A DNA stretch of 64,000 nt, from the NCBI RefSeq assembly GCF_000949385.2, contig NZ_JYKO02000001.1:3522648-3586647 (forward strand). Direction: 5' to 3'. A program made the position numbers and the translations under genes. Shown piece by piece: positions 56,545-64,000 of this stretch; position 1 is the stretch's first letter; every line of letters begins with the position of its first letter. A model generated the notes under the pieces. The model did not search any database. It was not told where the DNA came from and saw only the letters and a list, made by a program, of their open reading frames with translations. This stretch comes from Pseudomonas sp. LFM046 (lineage in GTDB: Bacteria; Pseudomonadota; Gammaproteobacteria; Pseudomonadales; Pseudomonadaceae).

Positions 56545-59214
56545 ATGAACGCGCCGTCTCCCACCCAGTGGCACGCCCAATCCGTTGAAGCCAGCCTCCA
56601 GCAGCTGGCCAGTGGGCCGGACGGCCTGGACGCGGAAGAGGCTGAACGCCGCCTGTCCAGCTGCGGCCCCAATCGGCTGCCGGAGCGAGCGGGTGCCGGA
56701 CCGCTGAAGCGATTCCTGTTGCAATTCCACAACCTGCTCATCTATGTGTTGCTGGCGTCTACCCTGGTCACCCTGAGCCTGGGCGAGTGGCTCGACAGCG
56801 CGGTCATCTTCGGCGTGGTGCTGATCAACGCCGTGGTCGGGTTCATCCAGGAGGGCAAGGCCGAGCAGGCCATGCGCGCCATCCAGAAACTCCTGACGCT
56901 GGACAGCCGGGTCAAACGCGACGGCGAAGTGCGCCAGGTACCGGCCGAGGACCTGGTGCCCGGTGATCTGGTGCTGCTGGAGGCCGGCGACCGCGTACCG
57001 GCGGATCTGCGTCTGGTGGAAACCCGCGATCTGCGTATCGAAGAAGCCGCGCTGACCGGCGAATCCCTCCCCGCGGACAAGACCAGCCGGCCCGTCACCC
57101 AGGATGCCAGCCTGGGCGACCGCCACAGCATGGCCTACTCCGGCACCCTGGTCAGCGCCGGTAGCGGCGTCGGCGTGGTCGTTGCCACCGCCGAGGAGAC
57201 CGAGCTGGGGCGCATCAGCCATCTGCTGGGCTCGGTGGAGCAGCTGCAAACCCCGCTGCTGGCGGACATGGCGCGCTTCGCCCGTCAGCTCACCCTGATC
57301 ATCCTGGTCCTGGCGGCGGCCACCTTCGTCTTCGGCATCCTGCTGCGTGGCTACAGCGCCGACGACATGCTGATGGCCGCCGTGGGCCTGGCGGTGGCGG
57401 CGATCCCCGAGGGTCTTCCCGCCGTCCTGACCATCATCCTGGCCCTCGGCGTGCAGCGCATGGCCCGGCGCCAGTCCATCATCCGCCGGCTGCCGGCTGT
57501 GGAGAGCCTCGGCGCGGTAACGGTCGTCTGTTCCGACAAGACCGGCACCCTGACCCGCAACGAGATGACGGTGCAACGCGTCTACACCGCAGCCCGGCGC
57601 TTCGAGGTGGAAGGCGTGGGCTACGCCCCGCTGGGTGCCGTCAACCCGACCGGCGACCTGGCCCACGACCTTCACGAGCTGGCTCGCGCCGGCTTGCTGG
57701 CCAACAGCGCCAGCCTGTGTGAAGTCGACAGCCAGTGGTGCATCACAGGAGACCCCACCGAAGCGGCGCTGCTCACCCTCGCCGGCAAATTGCAGCTGGA
57801 CTCGGAAGAAGAATCCGCGCGCCTGCCCCGGCTGGACACCATTCCGTTCAGCTCCGAACGGCGCTACCTGGCCAGCCTGCATCGCGACGGAGATGGCAGC
57901 GGCGTCATCTACCTGGTCGGGGCGCCGGAGCGGTTATTGGAGGTCTGCGACCAGCAGTGCCGCAACGGCCTCGACGAGCCGCTGGACCCTCGGGTCTGGG
58001 ATGAGGTGCTGGAAGAAGGCGCGGCAGCCGGCCTGCGCATGATCGGACTCGCCCGCCGCGCAGCCGGCAGCGGCCATCACGAGCTGGACCATGCCGACCT
58101 GAACGGCGGCTTCGTCCTGCTCGGCCTGGTGGGCATGCTCGACCCGCCTCGCGAGGAAGCCATCCGTGCCATTGAGGAGTGCCACAACGCCGGCATCCAC
58201 GTGAAGATGATCACCGGCGACCACGCCGCCACCGCTGCGGCCATCGCCGAGCGCCTTGGCCTGCCCGCCGGCAACCCGCTGACCGGCGCCGACCTGGACG
58301 ACCTCAGCGATGCCGAACTGGACGCCCTGCTCGCAGAAACCAGCGTGTTCGCCCGCACCAGCCCCAGCCACAAGCTACGCCTGGTGGAGCGCCTGCAAGC
58401 GATTGGCGAGCGCGTGGCGATGACCGGCGACGGGGTCAATGACTCCCCTGCCCTCAAGCGTGCCGACATCGGCATCGCCATGGGCATCAAAGGCACCGAG
58501 GCCGCCAAGGAGGCCGCCCAGATGGTCCTGGCCGACGACAACTTCGCCACCATCGCCCAGGCGGTGGAGGAAGGCCGGACCGTCTACGACAACCTGAAGA
58601 AATCCATCCTTTTCATCCTGCCCACCAACGGCGCCCAGGCCTTTGTCCTGCTGACCGCCATCCTGCTGGGGCTGACCCTGCCCATTACACCGCTGCAGAT
58701 CCTCTGGGTGAACATGATCACCGCCGTCACCCTGGCGCTGGCCCTGGCCTTTGAACCCGCCGAGGACGACCTCATGGCACGCCCGCCCCGGGACCCGAAG
58801 GCGCCGCTGCTGTCAGCCGAGCTGCTGTGGTTGATCCTGCTGGTATCGGTGCTGCTGACCCTGGCCAGCCTGGGCCTGTTCATCTATTCCCAGGACCTGG
58901 GCTGGAACATGGAAGCCAGCCGCACCCTGGCAGTGAACGCGCTGGTGTTCGGCGAGATCGGCTATCTGTTCAGCAGCCGACGCCTGAACGGCCCAGCGCG
59001 CTTCGGCCTGCGGGACAACCCCATGGTCTGGGGCATGGTCGGGTTGATGGTGCTGCTGCAGCTGGGTTTCACCTACGTGCCGGCCTTCCAGTCGCTATTC
59101 GGCACCCGCGGGCTGGGCCCGATGGGCTGGAGCTGGTGCCTGGGAACGGCGGCGGCGACCTGCGCCGTGGTGGAACTGGACAAGTACATCCGCAGCCGCA
59201 TGGCCGGCCGTTAG
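56545..59214 (+). CDS. P-type cation-transporting ATPase (P2 class)
   Basis: 889-aa P-type ATPase. Actuator loop EAALTGES, segment 4 with PEGLPAVL, phosphorylated D331 in CSDKTGTLT, and hinge MTGDGVNDSPALKRADIG. The architecture is that of Ca2+/cation ATPases (P2A-like). However the segment-6 motif reads NMITAVTLALA where SERCA-type pumps have NLVTDGLPA, so the ion-binding Asp is missing and specificity may differ. An upstream ATG at 56533 contains the GGAGG site itself; ATG 56545, five bases after it, is preferred. Tail-to-tail overlap with the flavin reductase gene (4 bp). Confidence 0.9.
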   Translation: MNAPSPTQWHAQSVEASLQQLASGPDGLDAEEAERRLSSCGPNRLPERAGAGPLKRFLLQFHNLLIYVLLASTLVTLSLGEWLDSAVIFGVVLINAVVGFIQEGKAEQAMRAIQKLLTLDSRVKRDGEVRQVPAEDLVPGDLVLLEAGDRVPADLRLVETRDLRIEEAALTGESLPADKTSRPVTQDASLGDRHSMAYSGTLVSAGSGVGVVVATAEETELGRISHLLGSVEQLQTPLLADMARFARQLTLIILVLAAATFVFGILLRGYSADDMLMAAVGLAVAAIPEGLPAVLTIILALGVQRMARRQSIIRRLPAVESLGAVTVVCSDKTGTLTRNEMTVQRVYTAARRFEVEGVGYAPLGAVNPTGDLAHDLHELARAGLLANSASLCEVDSQWCITGDPTEAALLTLAGKLQLDSEEESARLPRLDTIPFSSERRYLASLHRDGDGSGVIYLVGAPERLLEVCDQQCRNGLDEPLDPRVWDEVLEEGAAAGLRMIGLARRAAGSGHHELDHADLNGGFVLLGLVGMLDPPREEAIRAIEECHNAGIHVKMITGDHAATAAAIAERLGLPAGNPLTGADLDDLSDAELDALLAETSVFARTSPSHKLRLVERLQAIGERVAMTGDGVNDSPALKRADIGIAMGIKGTEAAKEAAQMVLADDNFATIAQAVEEGRTVYDNLKKSILFILPTNGAQAFVLLTAILLGLTLPITPLQILWVNMITAVTLALALAFEPAEDDLMARPPRDPKAPLLSAELLWLILLVSVLLTLASLGLFIYSQDLGWNMEASRTLAVNALVFGEIGYLFSSRRLNGPARFGLRDNPMVWGMVGLMVLLQLGFTYVPAFQSLFGTRGLGPMGWSWCLGTAAATCAVVELDKYIRSRMAGR

Positions 59215-59819
59215 GTCGGCCGCACCATGTTGAAGGTCTCGCGGGTACGGGTATAGGCACTGCCGCCCAGGCGACCTACCAGGTCCAGGCGGTGCGGGTC
59301 CACGCGGCCGGCTTCAGTCAGGACATCGTCCTCGATATGGGCCAGCAGCACTTCGGCGAACACCATGTGGCAGTTGGGGTTGGTGCGGGGATAAGGCTGG
59401 ATTTCCGCCAACCGGCACTCGAAGGCCACGGGAGCTCCCAACACGCGCGGCGCGCGGACTCGCTGGGACGGCGCGGTGGCGATGCCACATTTCTCGAACT
59501 CGCTGACGCCATGGGGCAGCAAGGCGGCGCTGGCATTCATGGCCTCGGCCTGGGCGTAGGACACCAGCTGAATCACCAGTTCCCCGGTGTCCTGCACATT
59601 GCGCAGGGTGTCCTTCAATTCCCCATCGTCACGGGTGTTGATGTTCACCATCAGGGTCGGCGGGTTGTCGCTGATCACCTGGAAGAAGCTGAACGGCGCC
59701 AGGTTGCTGATTCCGTCCTTCGACAGGGTGGACACCCAGGCAATGGGGCGCGGCGTGACAGTGGAAGCCAGCCAGCGGTAGGCGTCCAGTGGGCTCAGCT
59801 GGGTGAAATCGAGCTGCAT
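59211..59819 (-). CDS. Flavin reductase-like FMN-binding protein
   Basis: 202-aa split-barrel flavin-binding protein of the flavin reductase (DIM6/NTAB) family: TVTPRPIAWVSTLSKDGISNLAPFSFF and NTRDDGELKDTLRNVQDTGE are diagnostic. Likely supplies reduced FMN or acts as an oxidoreductase. ATG 59819 begins the domain; the frame is open further upstream without homology. No oxygenase partner nearby. Confidence 0.88.
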   Translation of the reverse strand: MQLDFTQLSPLDAYRWLASTVTPRPIAWVSTLSKDGISNLAPFSFFQVISDNPPTLMVNINTRDDGELKDTLRNVQDTGELVIQLVSYAQAEAMNASAALLPHGVSEFEKCGIATAPSQRVRAPRVLGAPVAFECRLAEIQPYPRTNPNCHMVFAEVLLAHIEDDVLTEAGRVDPHRLDLVGRLGGSAYTRTRETFNMVRPT

Positions 59820-59912
59820 GAAAGAGGCTCCAGCGGGGAGAAAATGGCAATTATGCCTTGCCACCGAAGGCACAACATAGACGCCTCAAGGCCGTTCCCC
59901 CCACCGGGAGGG

Positions 59913-60401
59913 TCAATCGGCCTCAAACCCGCCAGCGGAGACACCCGCCTCGTAACGAGCCGGCACGTACTGGTCCAGACCAACCGGGACCGGGGCCTGC
60001 TCGTCCACCACCACTTCCGCCTCCGAACCGCCCGCCACACCCGGCCCCATGGCCTGTCGAGCTGCCTGGATCAGCTGAACATTGCGACTGCGCAGATCGG
60101 CATCATTGCGTATTTGCGCGTTAGACCGCTTCGCCAGCGCCACGGCCTGCACATATTGCCCTTGCTGGAACCGTACCTGCCCCAACTGATGCAGGATCGC
60201 CGGATTGTTCGGCTCGATACGCAGGGCGCGTTCAAGGGTGTCTTCCGCCTGCTCGACCTCGCCGTACTCCAGCTGCAGCGACGCTGCTTCCAGCAGAGCG
60301 CCCGTGGCTCCATTGCTCCGCGAACCCGAAGCGTACGCAGGTAACGTGGCGGCCGCGCAGAAGGCGAGCATCAGAATCGGGAAGAAATTCCTGGCGTGCA
60401 T
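59913..60401 (-). CDS. Secreted TPR-repeat protein
   Basis: About 162 aa with a signal peptide (LMLAFCAAATLPAYA) followed by two TPR-like repeats (LEAASLQLEYGEVEQAEDTLERALRIEPNNPAILHQLGQV and RFQQGQYVQAVALAKRS), then a low-complexity acidic tail. Periplasmic scaffold by inference. The start may be ATG 60401 or a GTG at 60416; neither has a strong ribosome-binding site. Confidence 0.78.
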   Translation of the reverse strand: MHARNFFPILMLAFCAAATLPAYASGSRSNGATGALLEAASLQLEYGEVEQAEDTLERALRIEPNNPAILHQLGQVRFQQGQYVQAVALAKRSNAQIRNDADLRSRNVQLIQAARQAMGPGVAGGSEAEVVVDEQAPVPVGLDQYVPARYEAGVSAGGFEAD

Positions 60402-60416
60402 CGGAGGTGCTCTCAC

Positions 60417-60769
60417 CTGACTTCAAGGCAGGGTGGGATGGGAAGTCACGGCGAACTCCGACTCTCGCCGGTACCTGAAGTTCCCGCCCACCCCGGCGCT
60501 TGGCTAGCCGTAGGGTGCGCTGCGCGCACCGACCACGGAATCGATACCGGATAGTGATCGCCCGCGCCTTGTCGGCGCCGCCTGGCGACCGGCATGCGGT
60601 GGAAGGCCCGGCTTTCCTGATAAACTTGCCGGCCAATACGTATGATCCGAATCTGCCAAACGTCCTGTCCTTGCGTTCCCACTTTCCGACTGCGACACGT
60701 TCGAAGTGCTACAACAGCTCGAGAACAACCGGAAATGCCAGGAAAACGCAGCAATCCAGAAGCCCCCGA
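60417..60769. other. Intergenic region upstream of dusA
   Basis: 353 bp without a supportable gene; long open frames on both strands here are extensions of neighbouring genes without homology. A GTAGGGTGCGCTGCGCGCACC palindrome-type repeat lies at 60510-60530. The dusA promoter should be within the last 150 bp, which are more A/T rich (about 60650-60760), but I cannot place boxes. Confidence 0.55.
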
Positions 60770-61780
60770 ATGACCGCCGTACAAGCCTCCACACCAGCCA
60801 CCACGCGCCCTGCCCTGTCCCGCCGCTTCTCCGTGGCGCCGATGATGGATTGGACTGACAGACACTGCCGTTTCTTCCTGCGCCAGCTGTCAAAGCACGC
60901 CTTGCTCTATACCGAGATGGTGACCACCGGGGCGCTGCTCCACGGTGACCGGGAGCGCTTCCTGCGCCATGACGAGACGGAACACCCCCTGGCGCTGCAA
61001 CTGGGCGGGAGCGTGCCGGCGGACCTGGCGGCCTGCTCGAAGATGGCGCAGGACGCGGGCTACGACGAGGTGAACCTGAACGTCGGTTGCCCCAGCGACC
61101 GGGTACAGAACAACATGATCGGCGCGTGCCTGATGGGCCATCCGGGACTGGTAGCAGACTGCGTCAAGGCGATGCTGGATGCGGTGGAGATTCCGGTCAC
61201 CGTGAAGCACCGGATCGGCATCAACGGCCGGGACAGCTACGAGGAGCTGTGCGACTTCGTTGGCCAGGTGCGTGAGGCCGGCTGCCGCAGTTTCACCGTG
61301 CATGCGCGCATCGCCATCCTTGAGGGCCTGTCCCCCAAGGAGAACCGCGAGATTCCGCCCTTGCGCTATGAGGTGGCGGCGCAGCTGAAGCGGGACTTCC
61401 CGGACCTGGAAATCATCCTCAATGGCGGCATCAAGACGCTGGAAGAGTGCCGCGAGCACCTGCAGACCTTCGATGGGGTGATGCTGGGCCGCGAGGCCTA
61501 TCACAACCCCTACCTCCTGGCCGAGGTGGATGCCGGACTGTTCGAAGGCTCCGTGCCGCAGATCAGCCGCGCCGAAGCCCTGGAGGCGATGCGCCCCTAT
61601 ATCGAGCGCCACATCGAGGAAGGCGGCGTGATGCACCACATCACTCGCCACGTCCTTGGCCTGGCCCAGGGTTTCCCAGGGGCCCGGCGTTTCCGCCAAT
61701 TGCTGTCGGTCGACGTGCACAAGACTGCCGACCCGCTGGCGCTGCTGGATCAGGCTGCCGAGCTGCTGCGCGGCCGCTGA
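60770..61780 (+). CDS. dusA: tRNA-dihydrouridine synthase A
   Basis: 336-aa FMN enzyme that reduces uridine 20/20a of tRNA. N-terminal FSVAPMMDWTDRHCR, catalytic Cys in NVGCPSDRVQ, and ILEGLSPKENREIPPL are DusA-specific. ATG 60770 starts just before the domain; the upstream open frame to 60500 is discarded. Its last 31 bp overlap the convergent Fur-like gene. Confidence 0.95.
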   Translation: MTAVQASTPATTRPALSRRFSVAPMMDWTDRHCRFFLRQLSKHALLYTEMVTTGALLHGDRERFLRHDETEHPLALQLGGSVPADLAACSKMAQDAGYDEVNLNVGCPSDRVQNNMIGACLMGHPGLVADCVKAMLDAVEIPVTVKHRIGINGRDSYEELCDFVGQVREAGCRSFTVHARIAILEGLSPKENREIPPLRYEVAAQLKRDFPDLEIILNGGIKTLEECREHLQTFDGVMLGREAYHNPYLLAEVDAGLFEGSVPQISRAEALEAMRPYIERHIEEGGVMHHITRHVLGLAQGFPGARRFRQLLSVDVHKTADPLALLDQAAELLRGR

Positions 61781-62139
61781 GCACTGATCGCGGCTGCCCA
61801 GGCCGGTGCCAGACGGTACCGGCCACCTCCCCCTGCGACCACCAGGCCGCTTTCCACCATTCTCCCCAGCACCTGGCGCACGCTGACCAGTGACAGGGGT
61901 TCGCCGGCTTCCACCAGGCGCTCGTGCAGCACGCGGCTACGGATGTCGCTGCCATCCAGGGAGACCAGGCAGAGCATTTCCAGCACCTTGAGGCGGGGCA
62001 TGCTGGTCTTGAGTCCCGCTTCCTGCAGCATCAGCCGCAATTGGCGGTGATCCAGAACCGACTGGCTCGGTTCCGCAGTCGGGCTCATGGGCTGTGGCGG
62101 GGTTATTCGCTTGGCCCGGGTCAAGGCGTGTACTCGCAT
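61750..62139 (-). CDS. Truncated Fur-like winged-helix protein
   Basis: 129-aa protein. Residues about 30-105 match the DNA-binding half of Fur/Zur: RLMLQEAGLKTSMPRLKVLEML, LHERLVEAGEPLSLVSVRQVLGRMVESGLV. The C-terminal metal-binding and dimerisation domain is missing: no HxH or CxxC motif, only a short basic tail. ATG 62139 has an AGGAG site. It is either a naturally reduced regulator or a degraded Fur paralogue. The overlap with the dusA 3' end and intact reading frame suggest it is maintained. Confidence 0.7.
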   Translation of the reverse strand: MRVHALTRAKRITPPQPMSPTAEPSQSVLDHRQLRLMLQEAGLKTSMPRLKVLEMLCLVSLDGSDIRSRVLHERLVEAGEPLSLVSVRQVLGRMVESGLVVAGGGGRYRLAPAWAAAISAQRPRSSSAA

Positions 62140-62425
62140 CCTGGTCTCCTTGTTGATGAGGGGCTCGCGTGGCGCGAAGCCTCCGGCCGGATCTCCTTCC
62201 AGCCGGCTGTCCCGAAACGTCCGGGCCCTCATAGAAATAGACGAACGAGCGTGAAAAAACCGCAGTGAAAATGTGAAATCTTTTCCACTGCGGAACCTGC
62301 CTCCCCCCTTTCCCGGTCTGTAGGAATGGGCAGGCCGATGGCCTGTAAAAAAGCCCTTACGCCCCCGTTGAGCAGCCACGGCGGCTCGGGTAAGGTCAGT
62401 TCATCCGCCACGAAAAGGTTTCGCC

Positions 62426-63352
62426 ATGACCTCCAAGCTGGACCAACTCAAGCAGTACACCACTGTCGTCGCCGATACCGGTGATCTGGACGCGATTGCC
62501 CGCCTGAAGCCGGTGGACGCCACCACCAACCCTTCCCTGCTGCTGAAAGCCGCCGCCATGCCGCGCTATGCCGAGCTGCTCGACAGCGCCGTGGCTGGCA
62601 GCGGCAATGACCTTGGCCTGGCCTGCGACCGCTTCGGCGTCGCCGTTGGCCAGGAGATCCTCAAGGTGATTCCGGGCCGCATCTCCACCGAAGTGGATGC
62701 CCGCCTGTCCTTCGATACCGATGCCACCCTGCGCCGGGCAGAACGCTTGATCGGGCTCTACGAGGAGGCCGGCATCGGTCGCGAGCGCGTGCTGATCAAG
62801 ATCGCCTCCACCTGGGAGGGCATCCGTGCGGCTGAACAGTTGGAACGCATGGGCGTCCAGACCAACCTGACCCTGCTCTTCAACTTCGCCCAGGCAGCGG
62901 CCTGCGCGGATGCGGGGGTATTCCTGATTTCCCCCTTCGTCGGCCGCATCTATGACTGGTACAAGAAGGCCGAAGGCCGCGACTACGTGGGGAGCGAAGA
63001 CCCGGGCGTGCAGTCCGTGTCGCGCATCTACCGCTACTACAAGGCCAACGGCTATCAGACCGTGGTGATGGGGGCGAGCTTCCGCAATCTGGGGCAGATC
63101 GAAGCGCTGGCCGGCTGCGACCGCCTGACCATCAGTCCTGAACTGCTGCAGAAGCTGGCGGACGATCAGGGCCCGCTGGAGCGCAATCTGGCGCCCGGCG
63201 GCGAAGCCGAAGCCCGCGTGGTGCCGGATGAGGCGGCTTTCCGCTGGGAGCTGAACGAAGACGCCATGGGCACCGAGAAGCTGGCCGAGGGCATCCGCTT
63301 GTTCGCCCGCGACCAGGAGAAGCTGGAAGCCCTCCTCGCGTCCCGCCGCTAA
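62426..63352 (+). CDS. tal: Transaldolase
   Basis: 308-aa transaldolase (type 1, TalB-like) of the pentose phosphate pathway: moves a dihydroxyacetone unit from sedoheptulose 7-phosphate to glyceraldehyde 3-phosphate. Signature DATTNPSLL, Schiff-base Lys in [11 protein letters not shown] (about residue 130) and [19 protein letters not shown] are intact. ATG 62426 preceded by AAAGG. Confidence 0.96.
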   Translation: MTSKLDQLKQYTTVVADTGDLDAIARLKPVDATTNPSLLLKAAAMPRYAELLDSAVAGSGNDLGLACDRFGVAVGQEILKVIPGRISTEVDARLSFDTDATLRRAERLIGLYEEAGIGRERVLIKIASTWEGIRAAEQLERMGVQTNLTLLFNFAQAAACADAGVFLISPFVGRIYDWYKKAEGRDYVGSEDPGVQSVSRIYRYYKANGYQTVVMGASFRNLGQIEALAGCDRLTISPELLQKLADDQGPLERNLAPGGEAEARVVPDEAAFRWELNEDAMGTEKLAEGIRLFARDQEKLEALLASRR

Positions 63353-63360
63353 AGCGCAAA

Positions 63361-63390
63361 ACGCGCGCGGCCTTTGCAGGCTGCGCGCGT
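63361..63390. terminator. GC-rich hairpin between tal and the STAS gene
   Basis: ACGCGCGC / GCGCGCGT eight-base stem around GGCCTTTGCAGGCT. On the minus strand it is followed by TTTGCGCTTT, giving weak terminator character for the STAS gene; the plus side has no T run. Confidence 0.5.
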
Positions 63391-63412
63391 GATGAGGAGT
63401 GGAAACGAGGGA

Positions 63413-63895
63413 TCAGCTGCGCTCGAGAGCGCTGACGAGGTCGTGGAAGGCTTCGCGGTTGGACTCGTTAAGCCCCATCAGGATGCGGTGGGCTTCCAGC
63501 ACCTTGGTGCGGACCACCTCCTCCGTCTGGTCCTGCGGCGGCAGGTCCTCGAGGCTTTCCGGACAGGGAACCGGCCTTCCGACGATATTGAACACCTGAT
63601 CGAACCCCATCGACTGCAGCAGTCGGGTGATATCGGGGTGGGTGGTCACTACCGTGGGCAACAGGCCCACTTTCTGCCGCGAAAGGATCGACAACTTGGC
63701 CAGCAAGCCGAGGGTCGTACTGTCGATACTCTGGGTTTCAGTAAGATCGATCACGATTGCCGAGAAATTCAGCGCCGAGAAGATCTTTTCGATGGTCGCA
63801 TCCAGGGCCGAACACAGGGTGAGGCGGATTTCTCCGACAAACTTCAGGACGAAGGTCCCATCCTGCTCGGCAAACTGGATTTTACCGGTACTCAT
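63413..63895 (-). CDS. STAS-domain anti-sigma factor antagonist
   Basis: 160-aa protein. STAS domain at about 5-105 (FVLKFVGEIRLTLCSALDA, VIDLTETQSIDSTTLGLLAKLS), with the phosphorylatable Ser expected in IDSTTLG. A C-terminal helical extension of about 50 residues (EEVVRTKVLEAHRILMGLNESNREAF) follows. It overlaps the upstream PP2C-type gene by ATGA, so the phosphatase probably sets its phosphorylation state in a partner-switching pathway. The target anti-sigma kinase is not in the window. Confidence 0.9.
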   Translation of the reverse strand: MSTGKIQFAEQDGTFVLKFVGEIRLTLCSALDATIEKIFSALNFSAIVIDLTETQSIDSTTLGLLAKLSILSRQKVGLLPTVVTTHPDITRLLQSMGFDQVFNIVGRPVPCPESLEDLPPQDQTEEVVRTKVLEAHRILMGLNESNREAFHDLVSALERS

Positions 63896-64000
63896 GCAAG
63901 GTTCCTGCTCAACACCAGCAAGGCGATATCATCCGGCATCTCGCCCAGGCTGGCCAGTCCAAATACTTGTCGCAAGCCATCCAGACTGCCACCTGCCTCA
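63892..64000 (-). CDS. C-terminus of a PP2C/SpoIIE-type phosphatase (partial)
   Basis: Only the last 36 codons are inside the window: GLASLGEMPDDIALLVLSR, the C-terminal metal-binding motif (DDIALLVL) of PP2C/SpoIIE phosphatases, which in Pseudomonas usually follow a response-regulator receiver domain. Overlaps the STAS gene start by four bases. The N-terminal part lies beyond 64000. Confidence 0.78.
   Translation of the reverse strand, partial: EAGGSLDGLRQVFGLASLGEMPDDIALLVLSRNLA

Noticed and set aside
59913-60401. Lipoprotein assignment for the TPR protein
   Set aside because: No lipobox cysteine follows the signal sequence; the only Cys is within the hydrophobic core of the leader.
60500-60769. 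N-terminal extension of DusA by 90 residues
   Set aside because: The extra part is basic and without homology, crosses a repeat, and the family begins just after ATG 60770.

Overview
The window looks like chromosomal DNA of a high-GC Pseudomonas of the P. aeruginosa / P. resinovorans type. The evidence is gene content and order: a MucR-like MHYT-GGDEF-EAL protein, a complete liuRABCDE operon, a dhcR-dhcAB-atoB-atoE-acetoacetyl-CoA synthetase block, and the dusA-tal-STAS-PP2C neighbourhood. Intergenic gaps are filled with Pseudomonas-type palindromic repeats. I see no rRNA, tRNA or CRISPR array. Species assignment is from memory of gene order, not from a search.

Layout. 1-5.8 kb: a truncated metallo-beta-lactamase-fold hydrolase, mucR, a divergent Lrp/LysE exporter pair and an orphan polyamine-binding protein. 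6.2-9.7 kb: aauBEDA plus a monohaem cytochrome c, the periplasmic aromatic (aralkyl) amine dehydrogenase with its tryptophan tryptophylquinone (TTQ) cofactor. The light chain has the 14-Cys pattern of aromatic amine dehydrogenase, and no mauG-like di-haem gene is present. 9.9-12.6 kb: a secreted GlcG/HbpS-fold protein beside a FixJ-type two-component system, with two copies of the same palindrome in their control regions. 13.2-15.4 kb: an MFS carrier and a divergent PAS-LuxR regulator, separated by a perfect 22-bp palindrome. 15.6-21.3 kb: three overlapping genes for a flavin monooxygenase, a subtilisin-like protease and an ABC exporter, the QhpG/QhpE/QhpF maturation set of quinohemoprotein amine dehydrogenase. 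They lie beside a sigma-54 activator, but the structural genes of that enzyme are absent.

21.5-36.5 kb is a catabolic block. LiuR controls LiuABCDE (isovaleryl-CoA to acetoacetate plus acetyl-CoA). It is followed by a short-chain fatty acid permease, a thiolase, a two-subunit CoA-transferase with a divergent LysR regulator, and an acetoacetyl-CoA synthetase. Together they should take leucine/isovalerate carbon and ketone bodies to acetyl-CoA.

36.5-47.5 kb is a mosaic of single genes: DJ-1 family, a PilT/PilU ATPase, PpiC, small hypotheticals, YbiT-type ABC-F, azoreductase, DUF1993, a LysR regulator, an MFS carrier, MmcQ and a glycolipid-binding fold. A small decayed island (about 39.7-41.06 kb) holds a tyrosine-recombinase remnant whose catalytic Tyr codon appears to have become TAA. 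47.6-53.5 kb holds an RND pump with its adaptor and an ABC-2 exporter. 53.6-64 kb holds a GST, an HBM-type chemoreceptor, a P-type cation ATPase, a flavin reductase, a TPR lipoprotein-like protein, dusA, a truncated Fur-like protein, transaldolase, and an STAS/PP2C pair running off the window.

The strongest second-look items are the orphan Qhp-like maturation cassette near a TTQ enzyme lacking mauG, the paired operators around the HbpS-like/two-component module, the phased direct repeats upstream of aauB, the multibranched inverted-repeat element between liuB and liuC, and the integrase remnant.
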